The notes under the pieces are model-generated. The model saw only the letters and a list, made by a program, of their open reading frames with translations, did not search any database and was not told the DNA's origin. A DNA stretch of 64,000 nucleotides, taken from positions 14,952,127 through 15,016,126 of the forward strand of contig CM026422.1 in NCBI GenBank assembly GCA_014871385.1, read 5' to 3'. A program made the translations under genes and the position numbers. Of the stretch, positions 24,245 through 35,677 are shown piece after piece; the first letter of the stretch is position 1; each line of letters starts with the position of its first letter. Origin of the DNA: Ceratodon purpureus (lineage: Eukaryota; Streptophyta; Bryopsida; Pseudoditrichales; Ditrichaceae).

Positions 24245-24715
24245 CAACGTCCAACATATTTGGAAGAATCTAACTGTAGGATCTAGTACCTAACTTGTAC
24301 ATGTATGTGTACACAAAATTTTAGATTGTAAATCCTCACCATTTGAGAGATTGTAAGGTTTGAATTTGAGAAAAAAATATTTTTGGTATTGCCTCGCAGG
24401 GACAGCCACTTCTTGGACAGTGAAACAGGCAATTTTTAGTGATCATGTGGGTGGAGGCTCTTCTGATTTTCATTTCAAAATGAGTTGGGAGTATGCTCCC
24501 AAAATTTGAGGAGCATATAGTATACAGAAGTATAGAAAACCCACATGTCTGGTGACGAGGGTCATATAAAATGCCAATCTCAATCTTCTAATTTTCAAAA
24601 TCCCAACGGTGAGATGGGTCATAGAAAATGGACACTGGTTCTTTTTGAACACTACAAATGCCAATCTCAATCTTCTAATTTTCAAAATCCCAACGGTGAG
24701 AACGTCAATTGGTAC
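24245..24715. repeat. Copy of the dispersed non-coding repeat family
   Basis: It starts at GAATCTAACTGTAGGATCTAGT and follows the duplicated-block copy at 6725-7120 motif by motif (roughly 80% identical by eye): the GGGACAGCCAC core, AGTGAAACAG, GAGTTGGGAGTAT. A 61-bp internal piece containing GCCAATCTCAATCTTCTAAT is itself duplicated (near 24573 and 24659). Confidence 0.65.
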
Positions 24716-24719
24716 TAAC

Positions 24720-25575
24720 AAAAAATTGTCCTAAACTCTAAATCCACTAAAAAATAAATCCAAAAGAGATATGATTTTCACAACATATTATGAAATGACT
24801 TTGTTGATTTATTTATTTTTACTCAATGTGGCTATGATTTATTTATTTATTTATTTTTATTGCTAAAAGGGCCACGCAATGACTTCGTTGTTTTTGCAAG
24901 AAGGGCCTCAAAATGGCTTTATTGTTGAACGATTTATCTAACGTCTATATAAATTTTATGTAACATCTATACAATTCTTCCATATTAATTTATGTAACAC
25001 GCCCATGATTCTTCCAAGTGAAAGCGTATGTAACATCTATGTAAACCTTGTACAAATCTTATTTAAAACTTATTTTGGATTATGCTGCGATAACATGTCA
25101 CTTTTTTATGCATGATATGTACATGTGCATTTATTACATTTTAATACAATCAACATAAAGATCATGTTTCAACAAGATTATGCAAACCAATCAAAATTGT
25201 TATATGATATTCTCATTTGAACGATTTATGTAAATGTCATATAAAGTATACAAGCAAAAGTTTGCATTAAAAACATGTGCAAAGGCCATTTATAATTTCT
25301 ACACAAAAAAATTATACTTTTTATATAAGAGTTACATATTTTTTCCAATCATGAAATATCTGTAACATTTACATGATTTGGGTGTAGATTGCACATTTCT
25401 AAATAGTATATGCAAATCACAATGGAGATTTTATGTAGATGTTACATGGTCTGTATATTGTTTTGCTGTAAATGTCACAACTTGTAACATCTACATGATT
25501 TCCATGGTGCAAGTTACACTTCAACATTTTTGAGATTAGTAGTTGGATAGCTGCGAAATGAGAACTCACACAAAG
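24720..25575. other. Gene-free stretch with degenerate TGTAACAT words
   Basis: Repeated ATGTAACATCTA and related words occur between about 24940 and 25530, comparable to 14150-14560. In both places they follow a copy of the dispersed repeat family, suggesting a composite repeat. No coding sequence was seen. Confidence 0.4.
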
Positions 25576-25836
25576 TTTTCAAGACATTTGCCCCCAAAAA
25601 GGATCACATTGCCGGGCCTAACGCACGTGCGTTAGTCCTTGATTAGCCCCCTGATTAGCCCCTATTAAGCCCCTTTATACACACGGCAAAAATTCTGAGA
25701 TTTCTTTTTGCTTTGGACTTTAGCCCCAAAAAGATCACATTGCTGGGGCTAATCTTTCCCATCTAAAAGAAAGGGCACATTTACTTGGGGTAAAGTGGCA
25801 AGGATTAGCCCCCTTCCGTTTTAGCCCCGGGGACTA
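25576..25836. repeat. TTAGCCCC-rich repeat with palindrome AACGCACGTGCGTT
   Basis: GGATCACATTGC or AGATCACATTGC is followed by a GG-rich core twice, and GATTAGCCCC/TTAGCCCC recurs at least five times. The ends look partly inverted (GCCCCCAAAA ... TTTTAGCCCC), so it may be a small non-autonomous element. Exact termini are not established. Confidence 0.35.
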
Positions 25837-28154
25837 ACAGCTCCAAAACTTCCTGAATCCTGTGACTGTGGGTAATAGATGGCGAACTTGGATTTTTGTA
25901 ATCATGAACGGTGAACCATGATTGGTTTTGTTTGTTAACGGAGTTACACATTTCTCCTACAGAAGTATTTGAAGGAGACTTGTCACATTCTTTCTTTTCG
26001 ATATTTTGCTCAGTGATCAAGTCCATGACCTCATAATAAGTTATGACTACTGGCCACCGAAGCGCTAATCTGCTGCGTCTTTCTGTCAAAAAGCGCTCAA
26101 GAACAACTTTCATGGACATGCTAGCAATGACCATGATCACTCTCAGTATTTCAAGTTTCCAATTACAAAGTGGAAACCTGCTTCGAGCCAATAGAAACCT
26201 GCTTCGATCCAATCGCGTAAGTGAAACTAACTTTCTCTCTCGATTTGTTAAAGCGATTTACCAACAAGTTCAACTTCGCTGCATTTAATTCTACCAAAGA
26301 AAATACGAATTGAACTGAATTAATACAAAAATACAACAGTTCCTGGAACAACACCATTACTTGTCAACTACTACAGAAATTGGAAACAAAGAGAACCACG
26401 AATTAGGAACGTTATTTACACGGCCTTGGAAAATTCATCGCCTGCCTTCACTAAACTGCGAACTATGAACCGCAGCATTTGGGAGAAAATAAATGCTCAA
26501 ATGTACCTGCAGAACGTCGTGATATTTTATTGTTCTCGTCCTAAATAATCCCTACCCACCTGTCCAAATTTGAAATCCTGGTGTATGTCGAAACGAAAGA
26601 CTCAAAATCTACTCCAGACCATCAAAAATCCACACACGAAGACCGTTCATCTCAACCTTGGTTGAAGGATTGATTCGCTTGGAGTTAGATTTTAAACCAG
26701 ACTTACCACCCTAGTAGCACTTGAAAAGATCCTGAACGTTACGGGAAGTGTACATCATAAGCTCGTTCAGACTCACTGAAAGGGTGACAGCAGCTGACGT
26801 AAGATCCGTTCACCAGCCTGCACTCATTCACCAAATGTATGATTTTTTATTTATTTAATTTTTATATAATATTTTTTGGAACGAATCGAACCAAATGTTC
26901 AAATTTGAAGCACCTACGTATAATGCAACTGAAACAGCAACTTTTACTTTACATCTTTCACTTTCCTTCAAACTTTATAGCAACCTCATGCTTTTGCCTG
27001 TACCCAGCCTGCTCGAATGATGACAAGAGGTGGCCGAGCTACTTGCCCAAGTCTTGCCAAGAGTCCAAACTTGTCAAGTGGTCTAGAATTATATACCAAA
27101 ACACTTAAGCTGATAGTTTTGGATTCAATGGCTTTCGAGGAGGTGTAGTTACTCCATATAATAAGTTAGAGTAAGTTGGCTTGCATTTGATAAGAGAGAA
27201 GTGGAGAGAGAACAGTAAGAGGTAAAGAGGATTCATAAAATTAAGGTTTCCAAATGAGAGAAATCATCACTACTTTATATAACTTGACATTTGATTTAAG
27301 TTGAAACCTTATCTTGGTTATAGTGTGAAGACCTATTAAAATTTTGAGTAAGAAGTGACAAGTCCAAGGTTTTATGTTTTGAACATTTGAAAATTTATAG
27401 AAAATTAAATTAAAAATAAAATAAAATAATTGACAAATAATCTAAACATATAATCTAATGACAAACATGTGGTTTTTGTTTGATAATATGTCCATTGTTA
27501 AAACAAGTTTATAGATTAATTATTGAAGTTTGATAGAATCAAAATTGATACATTTTATGTATCAAAAAGGGCTTCAAATGCTAAAGAAAATGCAAGTGTA
27601 TATGAAGTGAAAGGATTGGATTTCACTATGATTGGATTGTGAAAACTATGTTAGTGAAGGTGCTCCTTGCATAATACTTAAACCGGTAGTCCCCCACTCA
27701 CTTCCAAGGTTACCTTCCTTTTTCTAACTTCGGAGTCAAAAGATCTTAAATTAGCGTTCTGATTCGTTGAGAGCTCCGAGAGAGGTGGAGAGACCTCACA
27801 GGAATAGGGTTCCAAATGGTGCAGAGTCTGTCCCCGCCTTGTATAGTCGGACACCTGGTTTAATACAAAAACTTGAGAAACAAACATGATGATAGATATA
27901 CAAATATCTATAAACTTGTTGATTAGTAGAGGCCGTTCAATACATATGAGTTGTGCTCTTGCTCTTGTTCCTTCACTCTTTCTCCATATATTTTGATCTC
28001 ATCACAGACGTTGTCGCCATCCCAGTTTTGTGCTGCTGTTTTTAGTATCTACTTCCTAAACATTCCATTTGGATATTGCTTTTAAACACAAGTCTGATGA
28101 ACTTCAACCTTGCGTTTGATAGTTTATTTAATGAAAATCTGAGGCAGCTGCAAA

Positions 28155-28189
<35 letters not shown>

Positions 28190-28585
28190 ATACATATATG
28201 TATATATATATTAAAAAAAAATTTAAATCTTTTTGAAAAAACTCGAACACATAATGATTGAGGAAGGTGTGGTTGAGACATATCCCAACCAAGGCCACAA
28301 TTTTGCATATTCGCAACCTATTATGCTCTCCAGCACTGATTGCTCAAGGAACGCTGCTGGGGACGCGTAACGCGTTTCTAGAAATCTTCCTGGTATAGTA
28401 ATTACTTTTTATGATAAGAACTTGTCAACTGGTTGGCATCTTAGAGGCTAGTTTGAGCAGCTCTTTGTCAATATCAGCTCCTATCTCGAAAGATCAGAAG
28501 TAAGTACTGATGCGAGTTGTTATCTGAAAATGTTTGTACTCGACTACGTACCTCACCATGTAGACCATATGACTTTCATCTTTTG
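25837..28585. other. Gene-free stretch left of the CACTA transposon, with an (AAAT)n microsatellite
   Basis: No supported gene is present; short open frames lack recognisable features. A perfect AATA-type microsatellite of about ten units lies at 28153-28193. Confidence 0.45.
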
Positions 28586-28783
28586 CACTAGTGGGAGGGT
28601 GTGACACCATGACCGGAGTTATGACCAAGCCTGTGACCGTAATCCCGGTAGGTGACCAGGTTCGAACTGTGGTCGTCTAGCTAAAAGTTGGTCAAATCGG
28701 GCATGCCGTGTTTAGCATTCTGCAGGCTGTGATGCAGGGCGCAACTTGGGCCCACTGCCAGGCCTCCTGGCTCAATTCATCTC

Positions 28784-28923
28784 AGAATCTTACTCTCGTG
28801 GGTTGTTTTATCGCCCAGTTACTGTAGTTCATGTCCGAGGAATATAGTAGTCAGGGTATAATAAAGAATCTTACTCTCGTGGGTTGTTTTATCGCCCAGT
28901 TACTGTAGTTCATGTCCGAGGAA
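28784..28923. repeat. 59-bp direct repeat in the CACTA left subterminal region
   Basis: Bases 28784-28842 and 28865-28923 are the same 59-bp sequence (begins AGAATCTTACTCTCGTGG), 81 bp apart start to start. A segment between them, AGTAGTCAGGGTATAA, is repeated inverted near 29010-29028. The motif GGATACCC/GGGTATCC recurs in both CACTA subterminal regions (left 28972-29175; right 52620-52720), consistent with transposase-binding repeats. Confidence 0.7.
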
Positions 28924-29961
28924 GTCTATAACCGGTTCCTCATGCCCGAGGAATATATTATTGATACCCGTCGTCGTCGTGGGATGGTACGGTTGATGAC
29001 CGGATCTTTATTTATACCCTGACTACTAAGAGAACCTGCTCTGGTTTAGATGTATACCCACCAATGACGGTATATTCGAATCTAATTATGTATACACTAG
29101 TGGATACCCTGGGTCGATGACTTTTGCTGATATCCGTTGCTCAGGAATTGATGCCCGGAACATACAGTTCGGATATCAATTTAAATTTATTATCCCAATT
29201 TATATTCTCTGGATAATCAAGATATTTAAATGCGTAAATAATGTGTATTAGGGTTTCTGTCACCCGAAGAATTAGTCCACGAATTTGTGAACGATTCAAT
29301 GAAATTCTTTGTGGTTATAAAAAGAATGAACAGTGACGGGTACATGTCAGCTACAGCACCCTGGTTTATGCTACAAAACGATAGCACATTCAATTCATGC
29401 TCCAGCTTGATAAAAACCACCATCAGCAATTGAATTCGATAAAGAACATCTTCGCAATCGATAAAGACGGATCTTGTATATTTGATTCCATACAGTAGCT
29501 ACAAAATTTGTTCAGGACAACTAAGATAGAACGCTTGCAGCTAGGAGACTTATCTGCGCTACTACATACCAAGAACACGATTCACATGGACAAGCCTGTA
29601 AATGTACCGGTTATGCTAGAACCTTCTTGTGAATATATCTAGAATCCCACTTCACAAAAACATTTGAACCAATTGGTTTCACCACAGCGTCGTCCATGGT
29701 GGCAAAGCTGTGTCTGCTCTCGGCATACAGAAGGCGCAGGTTTGGACATAGGATCCGGTGGATTTGGACCATCTGTTCACCGGTTCCGCAGAGGTGCCCA
29801 AACTTCTGCGCCTTCGCTTTCCAACTTCCACCTGTGCGCCCTTCTACGACTACAGTATCCCCTGTATCTGGGTGACAGATATAACATAGCTTGTTAACCG
29901 CGACTACGTCATTGGAGGAGCGTGGCAGAATCTTCAACGACGTCTGATGTGAAGGATTCGC
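28924..29961. other. CACTA left subterminal region and 3' flank of the accessory gene
   Basis: No gene is seen. Scattered TGCCCGAGGAA, GATACCC and GATATCC words are present. The leftward accessory gene ends at 29962, so its 3' untranslated region lies here. Confidence 0.45.
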
Positions 29962-32549
29962 TCAAACTTCACTGTCAACAGCTACGGCACGACCCCTCGT
30001 TGCCATGGCTGGAGCGTTACCTGTGACCTCGTGAGGATCCAAGAGAGACGGAGGTGGACCCTGAGGTTGAAATCCCTCTCCCCTTTTGTGGTTGTCCTCA
30101 GTGGCGGTATGATTCATAGAGCGTGATAATGGTCCGTGTTGCCCGACCGGGCTCGCACATCCATTGACAGATCCATTGGCAATCGAAGCATCCGATACAT
30201 CAGTTGATACTGCGACTTGGTGCAGGACTTGTGCACTTCCACGACGAAGCGAGTTCCTTTCGTTAGGGGTCAGAAGAACAGTATCCGCGCTCATCCACGA
30301 TGCTGATGGACGTTCCTGATTACCTGCAATAGCAACCGGCTGCACTGCTGGATTGACAACTCCCTCGTTCTGGGGCGTTCCGTCTTCCTCATCCGGAGCA
30401 CTGTGGCCTTCAATAGTAGTATCAATGACTTGCGCATTCACTCTGGCGGTTGAAGGAGGGACAGATATCATGTGTGGAAGAGGTCCTTCAAACGACCTGT
30501 CTGTGGTCGTCGTTGCCTCGGCTACTTTCGGGAGTGCTCCGGATGACGATGAGTTCACGAGGAGCAGAAGCATGTCCTTGAAGTCGCGCTGTGTATTAAG
30601 AACCTCTTCGACCATCGAAATGTTGTGCGTTACTTGCTGTGCGAGGTCTCCCACTCGCGACTCTAGAGTCTGAATTCGAATTGCGTCCTCCACTGTTTGG
30701 AGATGAGACCCCTCCTCATGAATCTGTCGCGTTCGCCCTCTTCGAGTGTACTCTGGTGTGTGCTGTACATGGACAGATATAGTGCACTTATAGGTTATGT
30801 AAAATAACCACCAGCACTAAATGTATGCATGTTCCTGTCAACGGAACAATAAGAAAAAGGATGAGGACTTACATTTGGGAATGCTGGCGTGCCATCCGCA
30901 TCCAAAGTGTGACCTTGTGCGGACTCTCTCGTAGACGTATCACGGAATCCGCTTGATGTCGGAAAGTTCTCCCCATGGCCCGTGCTACCAGATGGAACAG
31001 AGGACGTTTGATGAGTCCGGCTTTGCTCCTACAGTGCCATCGTCATGACGTCAATATAGCATACACTGAGGGGAAACTGGATCATTATTATTCTACAACT
31101 TTATAAAATCTGAAAGGTGCACACAAAAATTAAAATCGGTGAATACATAAAACAAACCTGATGCGGGAGAGGCATTGTGGAAGCAGGCCCATCAGAGTCT
31201 TCGCTGGGACACTTTTGTGGACCGAGTGAACGTAAAGCTACCATTTGTTCGAACTCTTGCTGTCCTGCAACACTCAGCCAATACCGTCGCAATGTTGCAA
31301 ATGCCTCATCCGGGCATTTCTCATGTTGACCACCTTTATTTGCAAAAAAAAATTCCTTCCACTCTAATCTGTCGTTTTTCACAGCGCCCTTTAGGAATTT
31401 CAATAGATATTTCGCACACAATGGATAATCGTATGTGAAAATTTCATCAAGAGACTTGTATATTCTGTTTACTGCTTCCCACCAAAGACCTTTCCTTCCC
31501 CTGTAACTTCTGATTGTCTGGTCCATACTCTGTCTAGCAATGAGACGCACCTGTCGATGCCAAGCGCTACGTAGCCCAATTGGCTTACCTGTAGTCGTGG
31601 TGGGAACATGTATGACGGGTGATCTCCGCTCAGCGTGGGCGCTGGCCATTTCGGTAAAGTAAGGTTTCGTGTAATCTCTCTGGAGTCGTCTCCTCTTGTT
31701 CGTCTCTTCTTGTGACAGGCGGATGTTATCCGGTGAAGTGCGCTGTACAACTCCACGTCCACTGTTCCTTTGCGCTTGTGGAATGGCCGGTGGTGCGACA
31801 GTGAAGTCATGAGTGCTTTGCCTTTGTTGGAAATTGAGTCCAGCATATCCTTCACGAAGTCCGGAGATGTTACGTACTGTCCGCTGTGGCGGTGGTGGAG
31901 GAGTGCGATCACTAGGCCACGTCCTCGACGAAGGCATACCTTGTGACTGCGAAGGTCCCTCCAGAATGGAACCATAACGATGATTCACAGCGTACTGGCT
32001 GCACTGCACTGACGTAGGAAGATCGTTGAATTTGTCGCACTCAAACTCACCGTCTAGTTCTTGATACTGTGCCTACTTGCAGGACATTTTACTATAAGTT
32101 AGATTCTAACTAATCATCTTGGACTTCATAAGAGTCGCAGATGTATACCGATGGCAACTAATCGTGGCCTTTTCTCGGACAAGCAATAAATTCAAAACTG
32201 TAATGAACTGTCGAAGACACACGAAAGTCACGAAGATACTTCTCTACCGGAAATTGCAAAGTCATGAAAGGGAAGAAAGAACCTCATCTCGCACTCTTGA
32301 GTTCTCCAGACCCGGTCCCATGTCTTCTGCCTGCAAGCTGCGTGCAGGAAATTGACTGGAGCTGGCCATGTACTGCGAAGACATTCTGAGACTTGCGCTG
32401 CGAGGGTAATGCACACTTAGAGGGGTGGATGTCGCACACTGAGAAGACATTGAATCTGCAGAGTCATGTAGGTCTAATGTGTCCACAGAGGAGCTAAAAG
32501 TTGGGGACGAGCTAAACTCGTCTAAGATCTGCCACCCTACATGCGCCAT
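29962..32549 (-). CDS. CACTA accessory protein (TNPA-like second gene), 712 residues
   Basis: Four exons, 32549-32283, 32072-31158, 31028-30873 and 30762-29962, are each multiples of three and join at GT-AG sites without stops. The central exon encodes a proline-rich segment, then K-R-R-R-L-Q-R-D-Y and a helical W/K/R-rich region (S-A-W-H-R-Q-V-R-L-I-A-R ... W-W-E-A-V-N-R-I-Y ... L-K-F-L-K-G-A-V-K). That region resembles the DNA-binding Myb/SANT or Transposase_24-like proteins carried by plant CACTA elements. The last exon has a predicted coiled coil (I-R-I-Q-T-L-E-S-R-V-G-D-L-A-Q-Q-V) and a Ser/Pro/Thr-rich tail. By analogy with TNPA it may bind the subterminal repeats; this is inference from position and style, not a confident domain match. 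It is divergent from the TNP2 gene. The start at 32549 is only 47 bp from the edge of the nested element, which has therefore displaced its promoter. Confidence 0.65.
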
Positions 32550-32595
32550 TAGGGTTGCACTTAGGATGACGCTGAAATCCACCAACACAGATACT

Positions 32596-32629
32596 CATTA
32601 GGAGCAGTTTGGGGTCTCCAACGGGCCTT
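32596..32629 (+). repeat. Left terminal inverted repeat of the nested element
   Basis: It is a 34-bp repeat beginning CATTAGGAG and ending GGTCTCCAACGGGCCTT. It pairs inverted with 43376-43409; the six mismatches all fall in the A/T-rich middle. Confidence 0.88.
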
Positions 32630-32675
32630 TTCCATGCTTTCCGTGCCAAAGTTTTGGGCATGCCCGTGCACTTTA

Positions 32676-32702
32676 CCTGCTGGCACCAACTGTGCCAGCA
32701 GG
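32676..32702. repeat. Perfect 11-bp-stem hairpin next to the left TIR
   Basis: CCTGCTGGCAC and GTGCCAGCAGG are perfect inverted copies around a 5-base loop. Each arm contains a half of the element-wide TGCTGSCAGCA motif. Confidence 0.85.
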
Positions 32703-33362
32703 TCGCCAAAAGCGAGCCAAATCGCGAATGGGGGGGTCCGGCCAATGGTCGCGCAGGAAGGCTTCCCTCCCCCGCGCGTGTAGTCCCGCAGGTCGAGAAC
32801 GGAGCCTCTTCGCGCACGGAATTCGAGCATTGCAGAAGGGTGTCAGCGGTGGTGGGCTTTATGAACGCCTGCGAAACTGACTCCACAGGCCACCTACCGA
32901 AATCGAATTGCCGCTCCCCCTTTGAGATGCAACGTGCACAAGGTGTTGATGTCGAAATGCTGCCAACGGTCATTCCGAACCTCATGCGTTCCCCTGAGAG
33001 AGTTGTCGTTGTTGCGTTGTCAAGCAGGATGGAGCGGTGGAGGCCTCCAAAGGCTGGGCGAAGTTGTTCGATTTGGGTTGTGGGTGGTCACGCATTGTGC
33101 AGTAGAGATTTAGGGTTTAGCTGTAGTGGTCTTCCAACGCTGCCAGCGGTCTGCCATCCACATAGGTTGGAGAGACTACCTGAGTTGGGAATTGGGGTTT
33201 CGGGATGAGGTTTTAGGGTAGGTCGTACCTTGGTTGCGAGGCCGTGGACGCAGGTTTCAGCCGTTCGTGATGGCGGAGGGTGTGTTGACAGCGTGTAGTT
33301 CTGGCGGTTGATGACAGCGACGACACCATTTGTAAGTTTTTGAGTTCACAGTCGAAAATTTC
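32703..33362. other. Left internal spacer of the nested element
   Basis: This 0.66-kb moderately GC-rich stretch has no supported coding exon. It is the likely promoter and leader of the rightward 426-residue gene; one motif copy (CGCTGCCAGCG) lies near 33138. Confidence 0.45.
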
Positions 33363-34701
33363 ATGCATTCTAGTGGTATGGCTTCACGGCCAAACTCCCT
33401 CGTACAGAGTGTCATTCTGCATAATACGCAAGACTTGGAGGGCAACTGGATCCCGATGAGGGTGGATCGTGATTCATGGGTTATGCTGCAACCAGCTTCG
33501 GATGGGCCTTGGGGTAGAGAGGCAAGGCGACATGGTGGAGAAAATTTTCGGGGGGCCTTCAAAGCGCAGATCAGAGATTTCTCTTGGATCTCCACGGAGC
33601 ATGGAGCATGCGACCTCGATAAGGTGCTTGTGCAACATGCATATCAACCAAGGCATCTGCGCTTGGATCCTGCGGAGGCAGCAACCAAATTGGGAATGGC
33701 AAACTACCTGTACGCGTCGGTTTCGGAGGATTGGGTACATCCCGCATCTATCCTTGGTCCCATTCTTGTGCTCCATGTTGAGATTGGGGAGGCAACACGG
33801 AATCGACAGAGCCACGCGGAGTTGCTGGACATAGGTACATTCTTCCTTGGTGGTCTGTATTTGCCTCCAACAGGTGACACGCTGTACGGGAAGGTTGAAG
33901 CACTCCCGCTTCCAGGGTTCAACGATGTGGAGTGGCCTTTGCCAGACATGCACACATCTGAGGCGTTTAGAACAAAGCTCACTCTCGATTTTGCAAATGC
34001 TATGAAAGCAACAACTGGTAGCAGCTTCGTCCACCAGCAATGGTTTATGCCAATCCATGTTATGGTTGATTTGTTTGCGGTAGCTGCTGACAGCATTAAG
34101 CGGACACCTACATTGTTTGTTTTGAGTAGTCCATCCGAGGCTCTGCTGAGCAGTCTAATGAACCCAGGGTGGAACGAGAAGTTCCACATTGGCCAAGATG
34201 TCATCAAGTGCGTTGCCAACAGGACCAGCATTGTTTTCCGCTATCACGTGGGAAGACAAACATTATACACCAGGTTCATGTATACAAGGTATAGGGGGGC
34301 TGCCAACAGTCAGTGGGAAGCCTTGGATCACCTACCAGAGGAGGTGATGGTGGAAGTGTCTTGTATGTTTAGGGGGAACTTGCTGCCAACATTCGAAGTT
34401 GGCAAGGGTTGGCCAGTATCCCACCTGCGGCACGAAATTGCAATGGCACTTGGAGATGACGTACCTGGGCAGTACAACCTGGTTTTGATAGAGGCCAACG
34501 GTGTTCGTGAGAAAAAGGTATGAGTCTAGCCGAATTCATGTAGTCGTTTTGATGTGTTGGGAATTGGCTGTTCAGAGCTCCTTGCTGCCAGCAAACGAAA
34601 ATGACAGGATTTGTTGGATGCAGATCAACCAGCGCCATGAGAGACACCTTACAGCTGCGGATGTCACGGTTCCCAAAAGGATGAAGATTGTGGAGCTGTA
34701 G
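33363..34701 (+). CDS. Nested-element protein of unknown function, 426 residues
   Basis: Two exons, 33363-34517 and 34576-34701, join in phase 0 across a short GT-AG intron and end in TAG. The start may be the Met at 33363 or the one five codons on. I recognise no family. The body is mixed alpha/beta in appearance with hydrophobic blocks (L-G-P-I-L-V-L-H-V-E-I; M-P-I-H-V-M-V-D-L-F-A-V-A-A; L-F-V-L-S-S-P). The last ~100 residues (V-M-V-E-V-S-C-M-F-R-G-N-L-L-P-T-F-E-V-G, then L-R-H-E-I-A-M-A-L) have the rhythm of a ubiquitin-like fold; this is a weak impression. It is the only gene of the element on the plus strand. An intact frame across two exons argues that it is maintained. A motif copy at 34583-34593 falls inside exon 2. 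Confidence 0.65.
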
Positions 34702-35677
34702 GAAAAGTGATTTCGGGGATGGGTAGTCACAGTATGTGGGAAGTCATTAGGTTCTTCGCGAAGTCGTTAGCGAGTTCAGGTAGTGGTTTTGCTTACCATT
34801 CAGGACTTTCTGTGGGACATCCTGTATTAACGTGTTATATGGAGGCAAATTTGTGATTACCCTTGATCTTCGTGCTGCCAGCGGAAATAGAAAAGAAAAA
34901 CAGTTACAATTACCAGTGGTGAATCCTAGGGTGCAAAATGAAAAATAGAATAAAATACAAGAAGTCTGAAGAATGGCCGGGGTTTCAGAGGGCCTGGGTC
35001 TGAATCGCAAAATTGCTTCGAACTTGTGGTGGCGCCATTGACGCTGGAGCCTGCTGCCAGCGCAAAATAAGAAAAGAAAAACAATTGCATACAATAGAGC
35101 ACATGACCCTTCAGAGGCACAAAATGGAGTTTGGCACTTGACAAATATGAAGTAATTAGGAAGGAATGTAAAGTTTGTTACTTCCTCCGAAGAGGCTGGC
35201 TCCTTCGTGAACCTGGTGCTCTGAACTGGCAACGGCGGGCACAATGCAGCTCTTGGTGCCAACAAAGACGAAAAAATGAAGGTTGCAAATAAAAAAAGAA
35301 CCACGCTCGATTCTAATAGAACAAGATAAAAATAAAAAACAGTTGTACATAAGAGATGAAGTAGGTCGCAGATGGTAAATAACAACAATGGCCAAAATTG
35401 AAAGGGACCATGGTGGCGAATAATGAAAGAAGAAAAAAAAAATGGCGGCTAAAGAGCAGCCCTTGCTGTCAGCAGTCCACAATAAAGAAGAAATACAGTT
35501 GCGAATAAAAAGGAAGGGTTACAAGAATGCCATATCTTTCAAAGAGACATGGCAGTCCAGAGGCAAATTGTTTTCAAGTTCGGAAAAGTTTAAGAAAGGT
35601 GGCCCATAAAAGTCCGGACCAGAAGTCGCTGCCAGCAAACCCCTAACCCGGCCTACAAAACTATCCAAGGTGGGAAT
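34702..35677. other. AT-rich spacer between convergent genes of the nested element
   Basis: No gene is supported. At least four copies of the TGCTGCCAGC motif occur (34873, 35052, 35464, about 35628), so the spacer keeps the element-wide repeat although it is otherwise A-rich. Confidence 0.5.
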
